Below are positions 32,391 through 33,080 of a stretch of 33,080 nucleotides of DNA, piece after piece. Position 1 is the first letter of the stretch; the number at the start of each line of letters is the position of its first letter. The translations under genes were made by a program, and so were the position numbers. Origin of the DNA: Candidatus Rokuibacteriota bacterium (GTDB lineage Bacteria > Methylomirabilota > Methylomirabilia > Rokubacteriales > CSP1-6); NCBI GenBank assembly GCA_030647435.1, contig JAUSJX010000111.1:1-33080 (forward strand), written 5' to 3'. The notes below the pieces were generated by a model. That model was not told the DNA's origin, did no database searches, and saw only the letters and a list, made by a program, of their open reading frames with translations.

Positions 32391-32774
32391 GTGCCGATTG
32401 ACACGAGGAAAGCCACAGGCATCAAGGGTGAAGAGGAGGCGGCCCGCTTCCTGACGCGCTGCGGGTACGCCATCCTCGAGAAGAACGTCCGCACGCGCGT
32501 CGGCGAGATCGATCTCGTCGCGAAGCATGGCAAGACCCTCGTCTTCGTCGAGGTCAAGACGCGCAAGGACATCGAGAACGCGCCACCGCCCCAGGCCGGC
32601 GTCCACACGCGCAAGCAGAACAAGCTCGGCAAGCTGGCGCAGAGCTACCTCCGGTCCAAGCGCCTGCGCGAGCAACCCTGCCGCTTCGACGTGGTGGCGG
32701 TGGTGGTGAACGACGAGGGCGGCGTCAAGGCCATCCGCCACATCCCGAACGCCTTTTCTGTAGCCGCCTGGTAA
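32391..32774 (+). CDS. yraN: YraN/UPF0102-family endonuclease-like protein
   Basis: 127-residue protein with the PD-(D/E)xK-like core: GEEEAARFLTRCGYAILEKN, then GEIDLVAKHGKTLVFVEVKTR (Asp and Glu-x-Lys), and KLAQSYLRSKR with FDVVAV. UPF0102 proteins resemble Holliday-junction resolvases and usually follow rnhB, as here, with three bases between. GTG start at 32391 with AAGGAG upstream. Last gene of the ffh operon, as far as gap sizes show. Confidence 0.93.
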   Translation: MPIDTRKATGIKGEEEAARFLTRCGYAILEKNVRTRVGEIDLVAKHGKTLVFVEVKTRKDIENAPPPQAGVHTRKQNKLGKLAQSYLRSKRLREQPCRFDVVAVVVNDEGGVKAIRHIPNAFSVAAW

Positions 32775-32783
32775 CGCGGGCGA

Positions 32784-32800
32784 CGGTCCAAAGTGGACCG
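32784..32800 (+). promoter_or_regulatory. hairpin overlapping the isochorismatase-family start
   Basis: CGGTCCA, loop AAG, TGGACCG: a perfect seven-base inverted repeat. The candidate GTG start at 32793 is inside it, so the hairpin could limit initiation or end the preceding transcript. No T-run follows. Confidence 0.35.
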
Positions 32801-33080
32801 CGCAGAAGTTTTTGAAGAGGCTCTGAAGCTGGTGCCGGGGAAGACGGCGCTGGTCGTGGTGGACATGCAGCGCGGCTTTCTCGACCCGGGCGAGGCGATG
32901 GAAGTGCCGCCTGCCCGTGACATCATTCCCCGGATCCGCACCCTCCTCGATCTCTTCCGCGAGAAACGCCTGCCCGTCCTCTTTACCGAGTTCACATATT
33001 CCGAGCGGGCGTCTCTCCTGGTGGGCGAGCTGCATCCCGAGCATCGTAAGGCTGCCCCGGGCGCTCCCCGCGGGTTCGGC
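32793..33080 (+). CDS. isochorismatase-family cysteine hydrolase (3' end outside window)
   Basis: 96 codons are open to the window edge. The family start is clear: TALVVVDMQRGFLDPGEAMEV with the catalytic Asp in VVDMQ, then RIRTLLDLFREKRLPVLFTEFTYSER. The Lys and Cys of the catalytic triad would be downstream, outside the window. Members hydrolyse amides or vinyl ethers such as nicotinamide, N-carbamoyl compounds or isochorismate. GTG 32793 is the first start in the frame that covers the motif. It lies 18 bases after yraN and may be read through from the ffh operon. Confidence 0.8.
   Translation, partial: MDRAEVFEEALKLVPGKTALVVVDMQRGFLDPGEAMEVPPARDIIPRIRTLLDLFREKRLPVLFTEFTYSERASLLVGELHPEHRKAAPGAPRGFG

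Noticed and set aside
31314-33044. 576-residue minus-strand frame opposite rplS, rnhB and yraN
   Set aside because: Antisense shadow of conserved housekeeping genes.

Overview
High-GC bacterial chromosome segment with short intergenic gaps. The mix of genes points to an uncultured soil or sediment bacterium: a tripartite tricarboxylate transporter, SMP-30 and luciferase-like oxidoreductases, large GAF-type histidine kinases, and a standard ffh-rpsP-rimM-trmD-rplS-rnhB-yraN housekeeping operon. The style is reminiscent of Candidatus Rokubacteria (Methylomirabilota) or a neighbouring deep lineage. That placement is inference from gene content and composition, not a phylogenetic result.

Layout. 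1-592: end of an IS630-type transposase with a reading-frame break at an A8 run. 593-1445: no convincing gene. 1446-3007: small cysteine-rich secreted protein divergent from a seven-repeat NxxGxxAF protein. 3020-5094 (minus): secreted cyclase-family hydrolase and a periplasmic sugar-type binding protein. 5188-6373: a scrap island with an IS91-like transposase tail, a hicA toxin with a one-base frame break, hicB, an ABC binding-protein tail, and a 96-bp inverted-repeat element. 6378-9202 (minus): two SnoaL/NTF2-like proteins and a hybrid histidine kinase. 9436-12909: peptide-type binding protein, SMP-30 lactonase and LLM oxidoreductase, converging on an acyl-CoA-dehydrogenase-like flavoprotein (12906-14057, minus).

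14235-19340 is the most unusual part. Six tightly packed genes encode two NitT/TauT-type ABC permeases (the first with a histidine-rich external loop), their ATPase, a membrane-anchored CuA cupredoxin, a NapH/NosR-like polyferredoxin, and a second CuA-like protein in which the Cys-Cys spacing is stretched from 3 to 10 residues. No substrate-binding protein is present. This looks like a transporter coupled to extracytoplasmic copper/iron-sulfur electron transfer; the substrate is unknown.

19406-23858: an internally deleted PEP-mutase-family gene, a mandelate-racemase-type enolase-superfamily enzyme with the complete active-site set, and tctC-tctB-tctA; together these suggest uptake and catabolism of a hydroxy or sugar acid. 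23966-27295 (minus): soluble five-GAF histidine kinase. 27409-28068 (minus): membrane-anchored protein with an Ivy-like Cys/His loop. 28409-32774: SRP/ribosome-maturation operon with a clear promoter, a leader hairpin, a tandem repeat after ffh, and an rnhB without a normal start codon. The window ends inside an isochorismatase-family gene.

Other recurring structure: an inverted-repeat (MITE/REP-like) element occurs as two whole copies and one lone arm, and a 39-bp promoter-like cassette occurs upstream of two unrelated minus-strand genes.
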